DNA of 64,000 nt from Pseudomonadota bacterium (GCA_018241405.1 JAFEDY010000008.1:2456-66455); one strand, 5' to 3'. Counted from the stretch's first letter, positions 17,864 to 27,280 are shown. The notes: generated by a model not told the origin, from the letters alone. A program made the numbers and translations.

Positions 17864-19384
17864 TTACAGACAGGCGCGCAGTTCGGTCTTGAGCACCTTG
17901 CCGTAGCTGTTCTTGGGCAGGGCCGGCACCCAGCGGTAGGCCTTGGGGCGCTTGAAGCGCGCGATGTGATCGAGGCACAAGGTGTCGAGTTCAGCGTCCA
18001 GCTCGGCATCGGGCACTTCACCGCCCTCGGCCACCAGAAAGGCCACCACCACCTCGCCCCAGTCCGCGTCGCGCTGGCCGACCACGGCCACCTCGCGCAC
18101 GCGCGGGTGCAAGAGCAGCACCTCTTCGACCTCGCGCGGGTAGATGTTGGAGCCGCCGGAGATGATCACGTCCTTGCTACGGTCGCGCAGCGTGAGAAAG
18201 CCATGCTCGTCCAGGCTGCCCACGTCGCCCGTGTGCAGCCAGCCGCCGCGCAGCGTCTGCGCGGAAGCCTCGGCGTTGTTCCAGTAGCCGGCCATGACGG
18301 TGTCGCCGCGCACCAGCACCTCGCCGAGCTCGCCTGTGGGCACGGGCCGGTCATCGGCATCGGCCACGCGCACCTCCACGCAGGCATGGGCCACGCCCAC
18401 CGAGGCGATGCGCCGCTCCCAGCAGGGGTGCGCCGTGTCGGCCAGATGCTCGCGCGCCAGCGCGGTGATGGTCATGGGGCATTCGCCCTGGCCGTAGATC
18501 TGCACGAACTTCTGGCCCATGGTGTCCATGGCGCGGCGCAGGTCGTCCACATACATGGGGCCGCCGCCGTAGACGATGGTCTTGAAGCCGCTGCCGTCGC
18601 CGCGCGTGGCACGCACATGCTCCACCAGCCGGTGCACCATGGTGGGCGCGGCAAACAGCGACAGCCGGCCCACGTCTGCCGCCAGCCGCACCAGCTCGGC
18701 CGGGTCGAAGCCGCCCGATGCGGGCACCACATGGCGCGCGCCGCGCAGCATATGGGCGTAGTTGTACAGGCCCGCGCCGTGCGACATGGGCGCGGCGTAG
18801 ACCATGGCGTCATCCGGGTGCACATCATCGACGTCGGTGAAGTAGGCCATGGTCATGGCCAGCAGGTTGCGGTGTGTCTGCATCACGCCCTTGGGCCGGC
18901 CCGTGGTGCCCGAGGTGTAGAACAACGAGGCCAGGTCGTCCGGCGTGCGCTCCTGCATGGCCAGCGGCTGGCCCTGCGCCGCGCGCTGCCAGGCGGCATC
19001 ACCCAGCACCTGCAGCAGCGCGGCCTCAGCGCCGGCCGCCAGCGCATCGGCCTGCAGCGCCGCGGATACGCAGAGCACGCGCGCACCGCTGTCGGCGAGC
19101 ACATGGGCCAGCTCGCGCGCATGCAGCTTGTAGTTGACGGGCACGGAGACCGCGCCGCACCAGTGGATGGCGTGCAGCGCCTCCAGGTACTCGGGGCAAT
19201 TGGCCGAAAAGATGGCCACGCGCTCGCCCGGCCGCACGCCACATGACCCGCGCAAATGCCCGGCCAGCGCCACCACGCGGGCGGTGAGCTGGCGGTAGTC
19301 ATGCAGCAGCTGCGCGCCGGCCAGCACGGCCGGACGGTCGCCAAAAACCTGGGCGCTGCGCTGCAGCAGTTGGCTGATGTTCAT
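17864..19384 (-). CDS. AMP-forming acyl-CoA synthetase
   Basis: A 506-residue member of the adenylate-forming family that activates a carboxylic acid as acyl-AMP and then acyl-CoA. Motifs visible are the P-loop LFYTSGTTGRPKGVMQTHRN, QIYGQGECPMT, GWLHTGDVGSLDEHGF, DRSKDVIISGGSNIYP, and the C-terminal catalytic Lys region LPKNSYGKVLK. Length is typical. The neighbours (a flavin reductase-like gene and alkB) give no substrate hint. Confidence 0.9.
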   Translation of the reverse strand: MNISQLLQRSAQVFGDRPAVLAGAQLLHDYRQLTARVVALAGHLRGSCGVRPGERVAIFSANCPEYLEALHAIHWCGAVSVPVNYKLHARELAHVLADSGARVLCVSAALQADALAAGAEAALLQVLGDAAWQRAAQGQPLAMQERTPDDLASLFYTSGTTGRPKGVMQTHRNLLAMTMAYFTDVDDVHPDDAMVYAAPMSHGAGLYNYAHMLRGARHVVPASGGFDPAELVRLAADVGRLSLFAAPTMVHRLVEHVRATRGDGSGFKTIVYGGGPMYVDDLRRAMDTMGQKFVQIYGQGECPMTITALAREHLADTAHPCWERRIASVGVAHACVEVRVADADDRPVPTGELGEVLVRGDTVMAGYWNNAEASAQTLRGGWLHTGDVGSLDEHGFLTLRDRSKDVIISGGSNIYPREVEEVLLLHPRVREVAVVGQRDADWGEVVVAFLVAEGGEVPDAELDAELDTLCLDHIARFKRPKAYRWVPALPKNSYGKVLKTELRACL

Positions 19385-19410
19385 TGCTGCCTCCGACTAG
19401 TTTGCTCTAA

Positions 19411-19460
19411 TAAAAATAGCTGTTTGCGCTTGATGGATAAGCGCTAGCGGCCATTTTGAC
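19411..19460. repeat. Comamonadaceae-type intergenic repeat with GCGCTT/AAGCGC stem-loop
   Basis: The sequence AAAAATAGCTGTTTGCGCTT-GATGGAT-AAGCGCTAGCGGCCATTTTGAC contains a 6-bp inverted repeat (19426-19431 and 19439-19444) around GATGGAT. I recall near-identical short elements scattered between genes of Acidovorax and Comamonas relatives. It lies in the 104-bp divergent spacer between the acyl-CoA synthetase and alkB and may contribute to their regulation or be a passive repeat. Confidence 0.6.
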
Positions 19461-19488
19461 TCAAAATCCAGCCCAACCCAAGCACGCC

Positions 19489-20136
19489 ATGAACGACCTG
19501 TTTGATGACGACGCCAACGCGCCCAGGCTGCTGCCTCTGGGCGCGCAGGCATTGCTGCTGCGCGGCTTTGCGCTGGCGCAGGCGGGCGAGCTGCTGCGCT
19601 GCATCAACCAGGTGGCCCAGCAGGCGCCATGGCGCCATATGGTCACGCCCGGCGGCAAGGCCATGTCGGTGGCCATGACGGGCTGCGGGCCGCTGTGCTG
19701 GGTCAGCGACAGCCAGGGCTACCGCTATGCGGACCGTGACCCGCTCAGTGGTCAACCCTGGCCCGCCATGCCCGCGGCCTTGGCGCAGCTGGCGCAGGCG
19801 GCAGCGCAGCAGGCGGGCTTTGCGGACTTCACGCCCGACGCCTGCCTGGTCAACCGCTACGCCCCCGGCGCGCGCATGTCGCTGCACCAGGACCGCGACG
19901 AGCGCGACCTGACCGCCCCCATCGTCTCCATATCGCTGGGCCTGCCCGCCATCTTCCTGTGGGGCGGCGCCACGCGCGGCGCACCCGCCCAGCGCGTGCC
20001 GCTGCGCCATGGCGACGTGGTGGTCTGGGGCGGCGTGGACCGGCTGCGCTACCACGGCGTGCTGGCCGTGGCGCCGGGCATGCACCCGGCCACGGAGGAC
20101 TGCCGCATCAATTTGACGCTGCGCAAGGCACTTTGA
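19489..20136 (+). CDS. alkB: AlkB-type alpha-ketoglutarate-dependent dioxygenase
   Basis: A 215-residue Fe(II)/2-oxoglutarate dioxygenase that reverses N-alkyl lesions such as 1-methyladenine and 3-methylcytosine in DNA. The iron-binding HxD is visible in SLHQDRDERD, with the second His in RLRYHGVLAV. The 2-oxoglutarate-binding Arg pair is in RINLTLRK at the C-terminus, and the nucleotide-recognition segment has VNRYAPGARM. ATG 19489 is preferred over a TTG at 19456 because it opens right at the conserved N-terminus. Full length for the family. Confidence 0.95.
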   Translation: MNDLFDDDANAPRLLPLGAQALLLRGFALAQAGELLRCINQVAQQAPWRHMVTPGGKAMSVAMTGCGPLCWVSDSQGYRYADRDPLSGQPWPAMPAALAQLAQAAAQQAGFADFTPDACLVNRYAPGARMSLHQDRDERDLTAPIVSISLGLPAIFLWGGATRGAPAQRVPLRHGDVVVWGGVDRLRYHGVLAVAPGMHPATEDCRINLTLRKAL

Positions 20137-20202
20137 TGCCATCGTGCATGCACTCACCGCAGGGCCAATGGCGCGGCGCATCACCACCATCGCTATTGGA
20201 TG

Positions 20203-21483
20203 TCAGCACGCCACGATGTCAGACACGTCCAGCACGTACATCTGGCGCTGGTGCTCGTGCACCGAGTCTATGCACACCAGGCGCCCGTCGCGACTCCAGC
20301 GCGGGTGCAGGTCGCAGCGGTTTTCCTTGGACAGATCGGGCGTGGCGTAGAAGCTGCCCAGGTTGCGGCGCGCGCCGGTCTGCATGTCGAACAGGAACAG
20401 AAAGCGTTCGTGTGTCCTGTCGTCGGGATAGGTGTCGCTGAGCATCCAGCGCTTGTTGACCGGCGAGAAGGTCATGTGGCCGTTCTCCACCAGCACGTCG
20501 CGGCCTACAACCTGCACCTCTCCGCCCTCGGCGTCATGGTAGAGGTGGTAGTGGATCTCGCCCGCATGCGGGCCCCAGACAATGATGTGCGCGTCGTCCT
20601 GCCACAGCGGGTGCGAGATCTGGTATTCGGACTTCTCGTAGTCGAAGGTGCCCACGGCGCTGGGGTCGAAGTCCTCGGCCAGCTGCGGCAGCGGGTGGTC
20701 CGAGCATTCGAGCAGGCGCATGTCCGAGCCGTCGGGGTTCATGGTGATCAGGCGGTGCAGAAAGCAGGTCTCGTCCTTCACGCGCTCGGTCCAACGGTGC
20801 AGGAACAGGATGCGCGAGGAGGCCGGGTTGACCTCGATGTGGCTGACCCAGTGGATGGCCTTGTCCATCGAAGGCCTGTGATGAAAGGCCTTGAGCCGCG
20901 CGTAGCTGACCAGCAGCCGCGCTGCGCCGCTGGCGATGTCCATGCGCCAGATGCCGTCGTCCTCGGGCGCCAGAGGGAGCGCGAAGGGCTGGCCCGGCTC
21001 GCTGTAGCCAATGGTCTCGTGCGTGATGTACAGGCGCCGGTAGTTGACCGACAGCGCCCAGGCGCTGCTGGGCGCGACCACGTACACCGGCATGGGCAGC
21101 TGGCGGCGCGCGCCGCTGTCCACATCGACGATCACCGCGCCAAAGCCCGGGTAGCGCGCGCCCATGTCGCCCGTGCGGTCGTTGTAGATCAGCTGGCGGC
21201 CCGGCGCGCCATCGAGCCACTGCAGCTGGCTGCCCATCTGCCAGTTCCAGGCGCCGGTCTCGCCGACGGCGTGGAAGCGGTCGCCGTCCTGCGTGTCGAA
21301 GTAGCCAATGGTGGCCCGGACCTCGGGCGTCAGGTACTGGTCCATCCACGGCGTGCGCTGGGCCAGCAGCAGGCGGCTGCCCTTGTCCCAGTTGGACTTG
21401 TTGTAGTAGCCAAAGAAATGGTGCTGGCTGCCGTCGCCCACGCGGCGGCAGGGCACGAATGGGTCGGAGCTTGCGGAGTTCAT
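20203..21483 (-). CDS. beta-propeller protein, oligogalacturonate-lyase-like
   Basis: A 426-residue protein, apparently without a signal peptide. It has repeated beta-propeller blades and conserved segments HHFFGYYNKSNWDKGSRLLL, ETGAWNWQMGSQLQWLDG and LIYNDRTGDM, plus a late LHPRWSRDGRLVCIDSVHEHQRQMYVLD blade. This pattern belongs to an uncharacterised propeller family related to oligogalacturonate lyase and found near polysaccharide-use genes. It starts 26 bases after the Bug-receptor gene, so the two are probably cotranscribed under the divergent LysR regulator. Enzymatic activity is not established. Confidence 0.7.
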   Translation of the reverse strand: MNSASSDPFVPCRRVGDGSQHHFFGYYNKSNWDKGSRLLLAQRTPWMDQYLTPEVRATIGYFDTQDGDRFHAVGETGAWNWQMGSQLQWLDGAPGRQLIYNDRTGDMGARYPGFGAVIVDVDSGARRQLPMPVYVVAPSSAWALSVNYRRLYITHETIGYSEPGQPFALPLAPEDDGIWRMDIASGAARLLVSYARLKAFHHRPSMDKAIHWVSHIEVNPASSRILFLHRWTERVKDETCFLHRLITMNPDGSDMRLLECSDHPLPQLAEDFDPSAVGTFDYEKSEYQISHPLWQDDAHIIVWGPHAGEIHYHLYHDAEGGEVQVVGRDVLVENGHMTFSPVNKRWMLSDTYPDDRTHERFLFLFDMQTGARRNLGSFYATPDLSKENRCDLHPRWSRDGRLVCIDSVHEHQRQMYVLDVSDIVAC

Positions 21484-21509
21484 GGATCTGGCGTGGTGCA
21501 GGTGGACAC

Positions 21510-22517
21510 TCAGTTGGAGCTGGCGGAGATCTTGCCCTCGGCAATCACATGATCCCAACGCTGCTTCTCGCGCGCCACGAAGGCGTCGGCCTCGGGCAGG
21601 GTGTTGGCGACCGCGCTCATGCCCTGCTCTTCCAGCCCCTTGCGGAACTCGGGCGTGTTCACGATCTTGCGGATATCCTCGTTGAGCTTCTTGACGATGG
21701 CATCGGGCACCTTGGAAGACACCGCCACCGTGGTCCAGGAGGTCGCCACATAGTCCTTCATGCCCGACTCGGCGGCCGTGGGCACGTCGGGCAGCGCGGC
21801 CAGGCGTTCCTTGCCCGTCACGGCCAGCGCCTTGAGCTTGCCGCCCTTGACATGGGCCAGCACCGTGGGCGGGTTCTCGAACATCAGCTGGATCTGTCCG
21901 CCCAGCAGGTCGTTGAGCGCCGCAGAGCTGCCGCGGTAGGGCACATGGACGATGGGCGCGCCCGACTGCAGCTTGTACAGCTCGCCCATCATGTGCACCG
22001 ACGAGCCCACGCCGGCCGAGCCGAAGTGCACCGTATCCGGCTGGCTCTTGGCCAGCGCCGTCAGCTCGGACAGGTTCTTGACCGGCAGCGACGGCGTGGC
22101 CACGACCACATGGGGCATTTCGGCCAGCACGGTGACCACGCGCAGGTCCTTGCCGGGGTTGTAGGCCAGCTTGCCATACACGCCATAGGCCGCATGCAGG
22201 CCGATGGAGCCGATCATCAGCGTGTAGCCATCGCCAGGCTGGTCCACCACAAACTTGCCGCCCAGGTGGCCGCCTGCGCCAGGCTTGTTCTCCACTACCA
22301 CCGGCTGGCCCCACAGGCGGCTCAGGCGGTCGGCCAGCATGCGACCCTGCACGTCCGAGCTGCCACCCGCCGTGAAGGGCACGACGATGCGCATCTGCCG
22401 CGACGGGCTGGGAAAGCCGTCCTGCGCCTGCGCCGCCCCGCCCATCAGGGCAGCCGCCATGGCCACCAGCCCCAGGCCGGCGCCGCGGCGGCCCCATGCG
22501 TTCCAGTGCTTGTCCAT
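21510..22517 (-). CDS. Bug-family tripartite tricarboxylate transporter substrate-binding protein
   Basis: A 335-residue periplasmic solute receptor with a clear signal peptide (GLVAMAAALMGGAAQAQ). The Bug/TctC signatures are RIVVPFTAGGSSDVQGRMLADRL, VVENKPGAGGHLGGKFV, GSAGVGSSVHMMGEL and HVPYRGSSAALNDLLGG. The membrane subunits TctA and TctB are not nearby, which is normal for the many orphan Bug proteins of Burkholderiales. The ligand is probably a carboxylated small molecule. It is divergent from a LysR regulator across a 164-bp spacer. Confidence 0.93.
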   Translation of the reverse strand: MDKHWNAWGRRGAGLGLVAMAAALMGGAAQAQDGFPSPSRQMRIVVPFTAGGSSDVQGRMLADRLSRLWGQPVVVENKPGAGGHLGGKFVVDQPGDGYTLMIGSIGLHAAYGVYGKLAYNPGKDLRVVTVLAEMPHVVVATPSLPVKNLSELTALAKSQPDTVHFGSAGVGSSVHMMGELYKLQSGAPIVHVPYRGSSAALNDLLGGQIQLMFENPPTVLAHVKGGKLKALAVTGKERLAALPDVPTAAESGMKDYVATSWTTVAVSSKVPDAIVKKLNEDIRKIVNTPEFRKGLEEQGMSAVANTLPEADAFVAREKQRWDHVIAEGKISASSN

Positions 22518-22681
22518 TGCCTATATCTCCTTGGTCCTCTTGAAGCCGCCACGCGCGGCCCATGCATGCGATGGCGGCAGTGTAGGAAAGCCACGCCTTG
22601 CAGGAAAATGCATTTTTGCGGGACATCTATGCAAAACGGATATACCCTGCGAACGACCATGCTCCAGCCGCAGCCCGCGCC

Positions 22682-23575
22682 ATGACCCGCCCCCTGAACC
22701 CCCGTGAAATCGAGGCCTTTCGCGCCGTCATACAGACCGGCACCACCACGGCCGCCGCCCAGCTGCTGCACACGACCCAGCCCTCGGTCAGCCGCCTGCT
22801 GTCACAGATGCAGTCGGCCGCCGGGCTCAAGCTGTTCGACATGCACAAGGGCCGCCTGCGCCCCACCGCGCAGGCCATGGACTTGTACGCCACGGTGCAG
22901 CAGCATTTCGTCGGGCGCGAACGCATTGAGCGCGCGCTGGCGGTGCTGCGCCAGTCCGGCACTGGCGCCCTGCGCATAGGCTGCACCCCCGCGCTGGGCT
23001 TGAGCGTCATCCCCGCGGCGCTACACCGCTTCGCCCAGCGCTACCCCGGCACCCATGTCAACCTGCAGACCCTGGGCACCACGGCCCTGCGCGAGGGGCT
23101 ACTGCATGGCCAGTTCGACCTGGTGGTCAGCACCATGGCCATCGCCACGCCCGAGCTCGACGCCAGCGTGCTGCATCGCAGCCACGCCGTCTGCGTCATG
23201 CACCCCCGGCATCCCCTGGCCGCACGCAGCGAACTCCATGTACGCGACCTGCAGGGCCAGCTGCTGCTGACCCTCAATGCCGACGACAACATCTACCTGC
23301 AGCTGCAGCAGACCATGCAGGCCCATGGCATAGAGGCGGGCTCGACCATGGAAACCACCTACTCATCCACCATTTGCGCCCTGGCGGCCCAGGGCCTGGG
23401 CCTGGGCGTGGTCAACCCCTATGTGGCGGCGCTGTTTGCGCGCGAACTGCGCATGCTGCCCCTGCTGCCGCATTGCGCCGTGGAAGTGGTGCTGGCCCTT
23501 GCGCCGCAATATGCGCCGTCGGAGCGGGCGGATTGCTTTATCGAGTCACTGCGCATGCAATTCAATGGACGGTAA
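22682..23575 (+). CDS. LysR-family transcriptional regulator
   Basis: A 297-residue regulator. The N-terminal winged helix-turn-helix covers about 1-65, with REIEAFRAVIQTGTTTAAAQLLHTTQPSVSRLLSQM. A linker helix and a type 2 periplasmic-binding-protein-like effector domain follow (about 90-290). ATG 22682 fits the family N-terminus; upstream in-frame codons back to 22598 do not. Its divergent placement against the Bug-receptor/propeller pair implies it controls them from the shared 164-bp spacer. Confidence 0.93.
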   Translation: MTRPLNPREIEAFRAVIQTGTTTAAAQLLHTTQPSVSRLLSQMQSAAGLKLFDMHKGRLRPTAQAMDLYATVQQHFVGRERIERALAVLRQSGTGALRIGCTPALGLSVIPAALHRFAQRYPGTHVNLQTLGTTALREGLLHGQFDLVVSTMAIATPELDASVLHRSHAVCVMHPRHPLAARSELHVRDLQGQLLLTLNADDNIYLQLQQTMQAHGIEAGSTMETTYSSTICALAAQGLGLGVVNPYVAALFARELRMLPLLPHCAVEVVLALAPQYAPSERADCFIESLRMQFNGR

Positions 23576-23644
23576 TGGCGCGGCACCGCGAAACGTCCGC
23601 TTCACAAAGATGCACCATTGCCGGAGCCATGCGGGCCGCAGCCA

Positions 23645-24448
23645 TCACGGCGCCGACGAATGCCGCGCCAGCATCTCCAGCACATAGCGGCTGGGAATGG
23701 CGTAGGAAATGCCCGAGGGCTGGGTCAGCGCCGATTCGCGCGTGCTCTTGACCTGCACCATGCTCATGACACCGAGCACCGCGCCGCTTTTCTGGTCGAA
23801 CAAGGGACCGCCGCTGTTGCCGGGATAGGCCGAGGCGTCGAGCTGCAGCACCTGCACGGGGCCGGCGCGCAGGCTGAGGACGGCGCGCTCGCTGAGCTGC
23901 TGGCTCGTGGGGCTGGGCAGGGCCATGGTGGTGATGGACGAGACGCCGGCCCGGTGCGTGACGGAGGAGAAGCCCAGCACCCCGCCGATGGGGAAGCCCA
24001 TGAACGCCAGCTCATCGCCCTCGCGCAGCCTGTCGGACGAGACGACCTTGAGTGGTGCGACCGGTGGTCCGTCGATCTGCAGCAGCGCCAGGTCCTGCTC
24101 CAGATTCAGCTCCAGCGCCTTGGCCTTGCGCATGACCCAGGCGGCATCGCCCGACCGCACCTGCACGGCCAGGGCCTGACCGTCGGGGCTGATCATGTTC
24201 ATGCGGGTGACCACATGCGCACTGGTCACCACGCGCAGTCCGTCACCCACCACGAAGCCCGCACCCACGTAGCGAAAACGCGGGCTGTCGGTGGCGGCAT
24301 AGGTGCCGACCAGCACCACCGACGGCTTGACCCGCTCTATGGTGTCGGGCAGCTGCGCCAGCGCGCCGGCCGGCCAGAGGCACTGAAGCAGACACACCAG
24401 CGCCCAAAACGCCAACCCGCGGACGCCGCCCGGCATGCGGCCCGTCAT
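23645..24448 (-). CDS. exported trypsin-like serine protease (no PDZ)
   Basis: A 267-residue protease with a signal peptide (hydrophobic GLAFWALVCLLQCLWPAGALA) and a single chymotrypsin-fold domain. The triad is complete: His78 in VVTSAHVV, Asp119 in NLEQDLALLQI and Ser212 in YPGNSGGPLF. It lacks the PDZ domain of DegP-type proteases. ATG 24448 is chosen over a TTG at 24472 because AAAGGG lies at the right distance. It starts 31 bases after prsT and is the last gene of the acyl-ligase/prs operon, so it likely acts on envelope or secreted proteins of the XrtA system; that role is inferred. Confidence 0.88.
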   Translation of the reverse strand: MTGRMPGGVRGLAFWALVCLLQCLWPAGALAQLPDTIERVKPSVVLVGTYAATDSPRFRYVGAGFVVGDGLRVVTSAHVVTRMNMISPDGQALAVQVRSGDAAWVMRKAKALELNLEQDLALLQIDGPPVAPLKVVSSDRLREGDELAFMGFPIGGVLGFSSVTHRAGVSSITTMALPSPTSQQLSERAVLSLRAGPVQVLQLDASAYPGNSGGPLFDQKSGAVLGVMSMVQVKSTRESALTQPSGISYAIPSRYVLEMLARHSSAP

Positions 24449-24479
24449 GCCAAGGCCCTTTGCGACAGGCAATGGCGGC

Positions 24480-27260
24480 TCACAGCGACTTCCTCAGCTG
24501 CTCGACCTCGGCCTGCGCCGGGAAGCGCGCCCCGGCCGCCGAGAGCTCGTCGAGCAAGGGCTTGGCCGCATCCTTCTGCCCGGCCTTGATGTAGATCTTG
24601 GCCAGGTTCAGCTTGTACGTCAGCTCCTTCGGTTGCAGCTGCACTACCCGCTTTTGCAGCTCCACGGCGCGGTCGTGTTGGTTGGCGGCAGACAGGAGCG
24701 TGGCCCAGGTGTCCATGAACGCGGGCTGGTTGGGTGCCAGGGAGTTCGCGCGTTCGGCATCGGCCAGCGCGCCGTCGCGGCCCAGCTGACTCTTGATCCA
24801 GGCCATGTTGTTCAGGGCAAAGGCGTTGTTGGGTTGCAGGGCCAGCGCGCGCTCGTATTGGCGCAGGCTTTCGCTCAGGTCCTTGGCGGCCAGCGCACGG
24901 GTGCCCAAGTACAGGGGGAAGGTGGCATCCTTGGCGTGGTTGCGCTGCCAGTCGGCGGCCCATCGGTCGGCCTCGGCCTTTCGCCCGGCAGCCATCAGCA
25001 CCTCGTGCAGGCGCACGGCAAGCTCGGCATTGGCGGGCACCTGCTTGAGCCCGGCGCGGAAGGCGTCAATGGCCTTGTCCTGGGCCTTGAGCGCCACTTC
25101 GATCTCGCCTTCGAGCAGGTAGCCCGTGGCCTCCTTGGGCCTCTGTTTTTGCACGGTGCGGCTGATGGCCAGGGCATCGTCGCCCTTGCCCTCCACCATT
25201 GCCAGGCGTATCAGGCCCTGCTGGGCCTCCAATAGGGTGGGGTCGATCTCCAGGGCCTTGCGCCAGCTTTGGCCTGCGGCGTTGCGGTCGCCGGCGATCA
25301 GGCTGGCGCTGGCCATGCGCAGATAGGGCAGCGGTGACTGAGGCTGCAACGCCGCCATGCGGTTGAAGCTGGCCTGCGCCTGGTTGTGTTCGCCGTTGGC
25401 AGACTGCGCGCGCCCCAGGGCGTCGAGCAGCGACACGTTGTCGGGCAGCGCGGCCACGGCCTTTTGTGCCACCGAAAGGGCCTCCTTGGGGTCGCCGTTG
25501 CGCAGGTAGTGGTCAACCAGCAGTTGGCGCGGCACCGGGTTGTTCGGCGCGCCATCGACCGCCTTGCGCAATATGCCGGCCAGTTCGGCCTTGTCCGCAC
25601 CCTTGGCCGCACGCAGCTCCATCAGCACCATATAGGCCTGTACGTTGCCCGGGTCACGCTTGATGGCGGCCTCGATGCGCGCACGCGCATCGTCCGGGCG
25701 CTTTTCGGCATTGTCGAGTACCGCCAGCACTCCCACCGCGGGGAAGTAATTGGGGTCAATCTCCAGGGCCCGCTCCATGGCCTTGCGCGCACCGGCATTG
25801 TCCTGCTTGAGCAGCAGGGCACGGCCGCGCAGGAATACCGGCAATACGTCGGAGGGGCGCTTTTTCTGCAGCTGATCGATGGCCTTCAGGGCCTGGTCCA
25901 CCTTGCGTTCCTGAAGCAGCGCGTTGATCAGCGCCATGTCGGCCACCACCCCCTCGTCGGAAGCGGCAATGCTCTGCAACTCCCCCAGCGCCGCATCGCC
26001 CTTGCCTGCGGCAAGGTGGGACATGGCCAGGGAGGTGCGCAAGGTGGCGTCTTTCGGGACGATGCTGGACGCCTTGGCGAAATAACGCTGCGCCTTGTTC
26101 AAGTCGCCCTGCAGCATGTAGGCCTGCCCGGCCAGCTGCAACATGCCGGGGTCTCGGTCGTTGCCATCGATATCGGACGGCAGCGTGGCAACCGCCCTGT
26201 CGAGGCGCCCCAGGCGCATGTAGGTGGTCACCAGGCCGCGCCGCGCCATGGCCAGGCCAGGGCTCAGCTGCAGGGCCTTGGTCAGCGATGCCTCGGCCTG
26301 GACATTGGCGCCGAGTTGCAGCTCCGTCATGCCCGCCAGCTCAAGCGCCCGCGGGCTTTCCGGCGTCATGCGCACCAGCTTCTGCAGGCTTTCCTGCGCC
26401 GCCTTGAAATCGTTCTTGAAGTAGGACAGCATCGCCTGCAGGTACAGGGTCTGCGGCTTGCCGGGCTCGGCCTTGACCAGCGTCTGCAAGGCCTCGGCTG
26501 CGGCATCGGTCTTGCCCTGAAGAATCAGCAGCTCGACGATGGCGGCCTGTCCCTCGGCGTATGCGGGGTTGACGGCAATGGCGTCGCGGTAGGCTGCCAT
26601 GGCGGCGTCGGGGTCGCGCTTGCCATGAAGCAGCAGGTCGCCGCGCAGCTTGAGCGCCTCCGCCGCTGCCGGAGACTCTTTGGGAATGGCCGCCAGCCCG
26701 GCCAGGGCGCCATCGACATCGCCCGCGCGGGCGCTGTTCCTGGCCTGCTCGATCACCGCCGGTGGGTAGCCGGGCTGGGCCTTGAGTGCGTCGGCCAGGC
26801 TGTCCCGCGCCTTGTCCTCGTTGCCCTGGCGCTGCCAGGCAATGGCCAGCGTGGTCTTCAGGCTGGCCTGCGCCAGCGGCTCGGCAAGCTGCTGGCTCGC
26901 ATAGTCGGTGGTGATCTTGCCGTACTGCCGGCTCCTGAGCAGGGCCAGGGCCAGCTTGGGCACCACCTCGGCGGGGGGCACGCCGAGGTCCTGCGCCTTC
27001 CTGAACTCGGTCTCGGCGCCCTCGGCATCCCCCGTCTTCTGCAGGGCTTCACCCAGCAGCAGGCGCGCCTTGGCGTTGTCGGGCCGGCTTTGCAAGGCGT
27101 TCTTGAGCTGGATGATGGCCGCCGGCACATCATTTTTGTTCAGGTAGTCCTGCGCCGATGCCAATAGTGCATCGGGGTTGTCGCGGCCACATGCCGACAA
27201 CAGGAGTGCCGCCGTCAACGCGGCGGCGGGAACGAGAGCGCGGGGGGTGAAAGCCGTCAT
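24480..27260 (-). CDS. prsT: XrtA/PEP-CTERM system TPR lipoprotein PrsT
   Basis: A 926-residue lipoprotein. The lipobox LLSAC places the lipidated Cys at residue 24, followed by an unbroken array of TPR repeats to the C-terminus (for example AEGQAAIVELLILQGKTDAA and ATLRTSLAMSHLAAGKGDAA). Length and architecture match the PEP-CTERM TPR lipoprotein family that sits beside prsK and prsR. Such proteins scaffold assemblies in the envelope, and a link to polysaccharide export is inferred. It begins 20 bases after prsR on the same strand. Confidence 0.93.
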   Translation of the reverse strand: MTAFTPRALVPAAALTAALLLSACGRDNPDALLASAQDYLNKNDVPAAIIQLKNALQSRPDNAKARLLLGEALQKTGDAEGAETEFRKAQDLGVPPAEVVPKLALALLRSRQYGKITTDYASQQLAEPLAQASLKTTLAIAWQRQGNEDKARDSLADALKAQPGYPPAVIEQARNSARAGDVDGALAGLAAIPKESPAAAEALKLRGDLLLHGKRDPDAAMAAYRDAIAVNPAYAEGQAAIVELLILQGKTDAAAEALQTLVKAEPGKPQTLYLQAMLSYFKNDFKAAQESLQKLVRMTPESPRALELAGMTELQLGANVQAEASLTKALQLSPGLAMARRGLVTTYMRLGRLDRAVATLPSDIDGNDRDPGMLQLAGQAYMLQGDLNKAQRYFAKASSIVPKDATLRTSLAMSHLAAGKGDAALGELQSIAASDEGVVADMALINALLQERKVDQALKAIDQLQKKRPSDVLPVFLRGRALLLKQDNAGARKAMERALEIDPNYFPAVGVLAVLDNAEKRPDDARARIEAAIKRDPGNVQAYMVLMELRAAKGADKAELAGILRKAVDGAPNNPVPRQLLVDHYLRNGDPKEALSVAQKAVAALPDNVSLLDALGRAQSANGEHNQAQASFNRMAALQPQSPLPYLRMASASLIAGDRNAAGQSWRKALEIDPTLLEAQQGLIRLAMVEGKGDDALAISRTVQKQRPKEATGYLLEGEIEVALKAQDKAIDAFRAGLKQVPANAELAVRLHEVLMAAGRKAEADRWAADWQRNHAKDATFPLYLGTRALAAKDLSESLRQYERALALQPNNAFALNNMAWIKSQLGRDGALADAERANSLAPNQPAFMDTWATLLSAANQHDRAVELQKRVVQLQPKELTYKLNLAKIYIKAGQKDAAKPLLDELSAAGARFPAQAEVEQLRKSL

Positions 27261-27280
27261 GGTCGTCCTCTACAAAAAAA

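Noticed and set aside
25386..27167. 593-codon open frame antisense to prsT
   Set aside because: Shadow of the TPR repeats on the other strand; repetitive Arg/His/Gly/Gln-rich composition and no recognisable domain.
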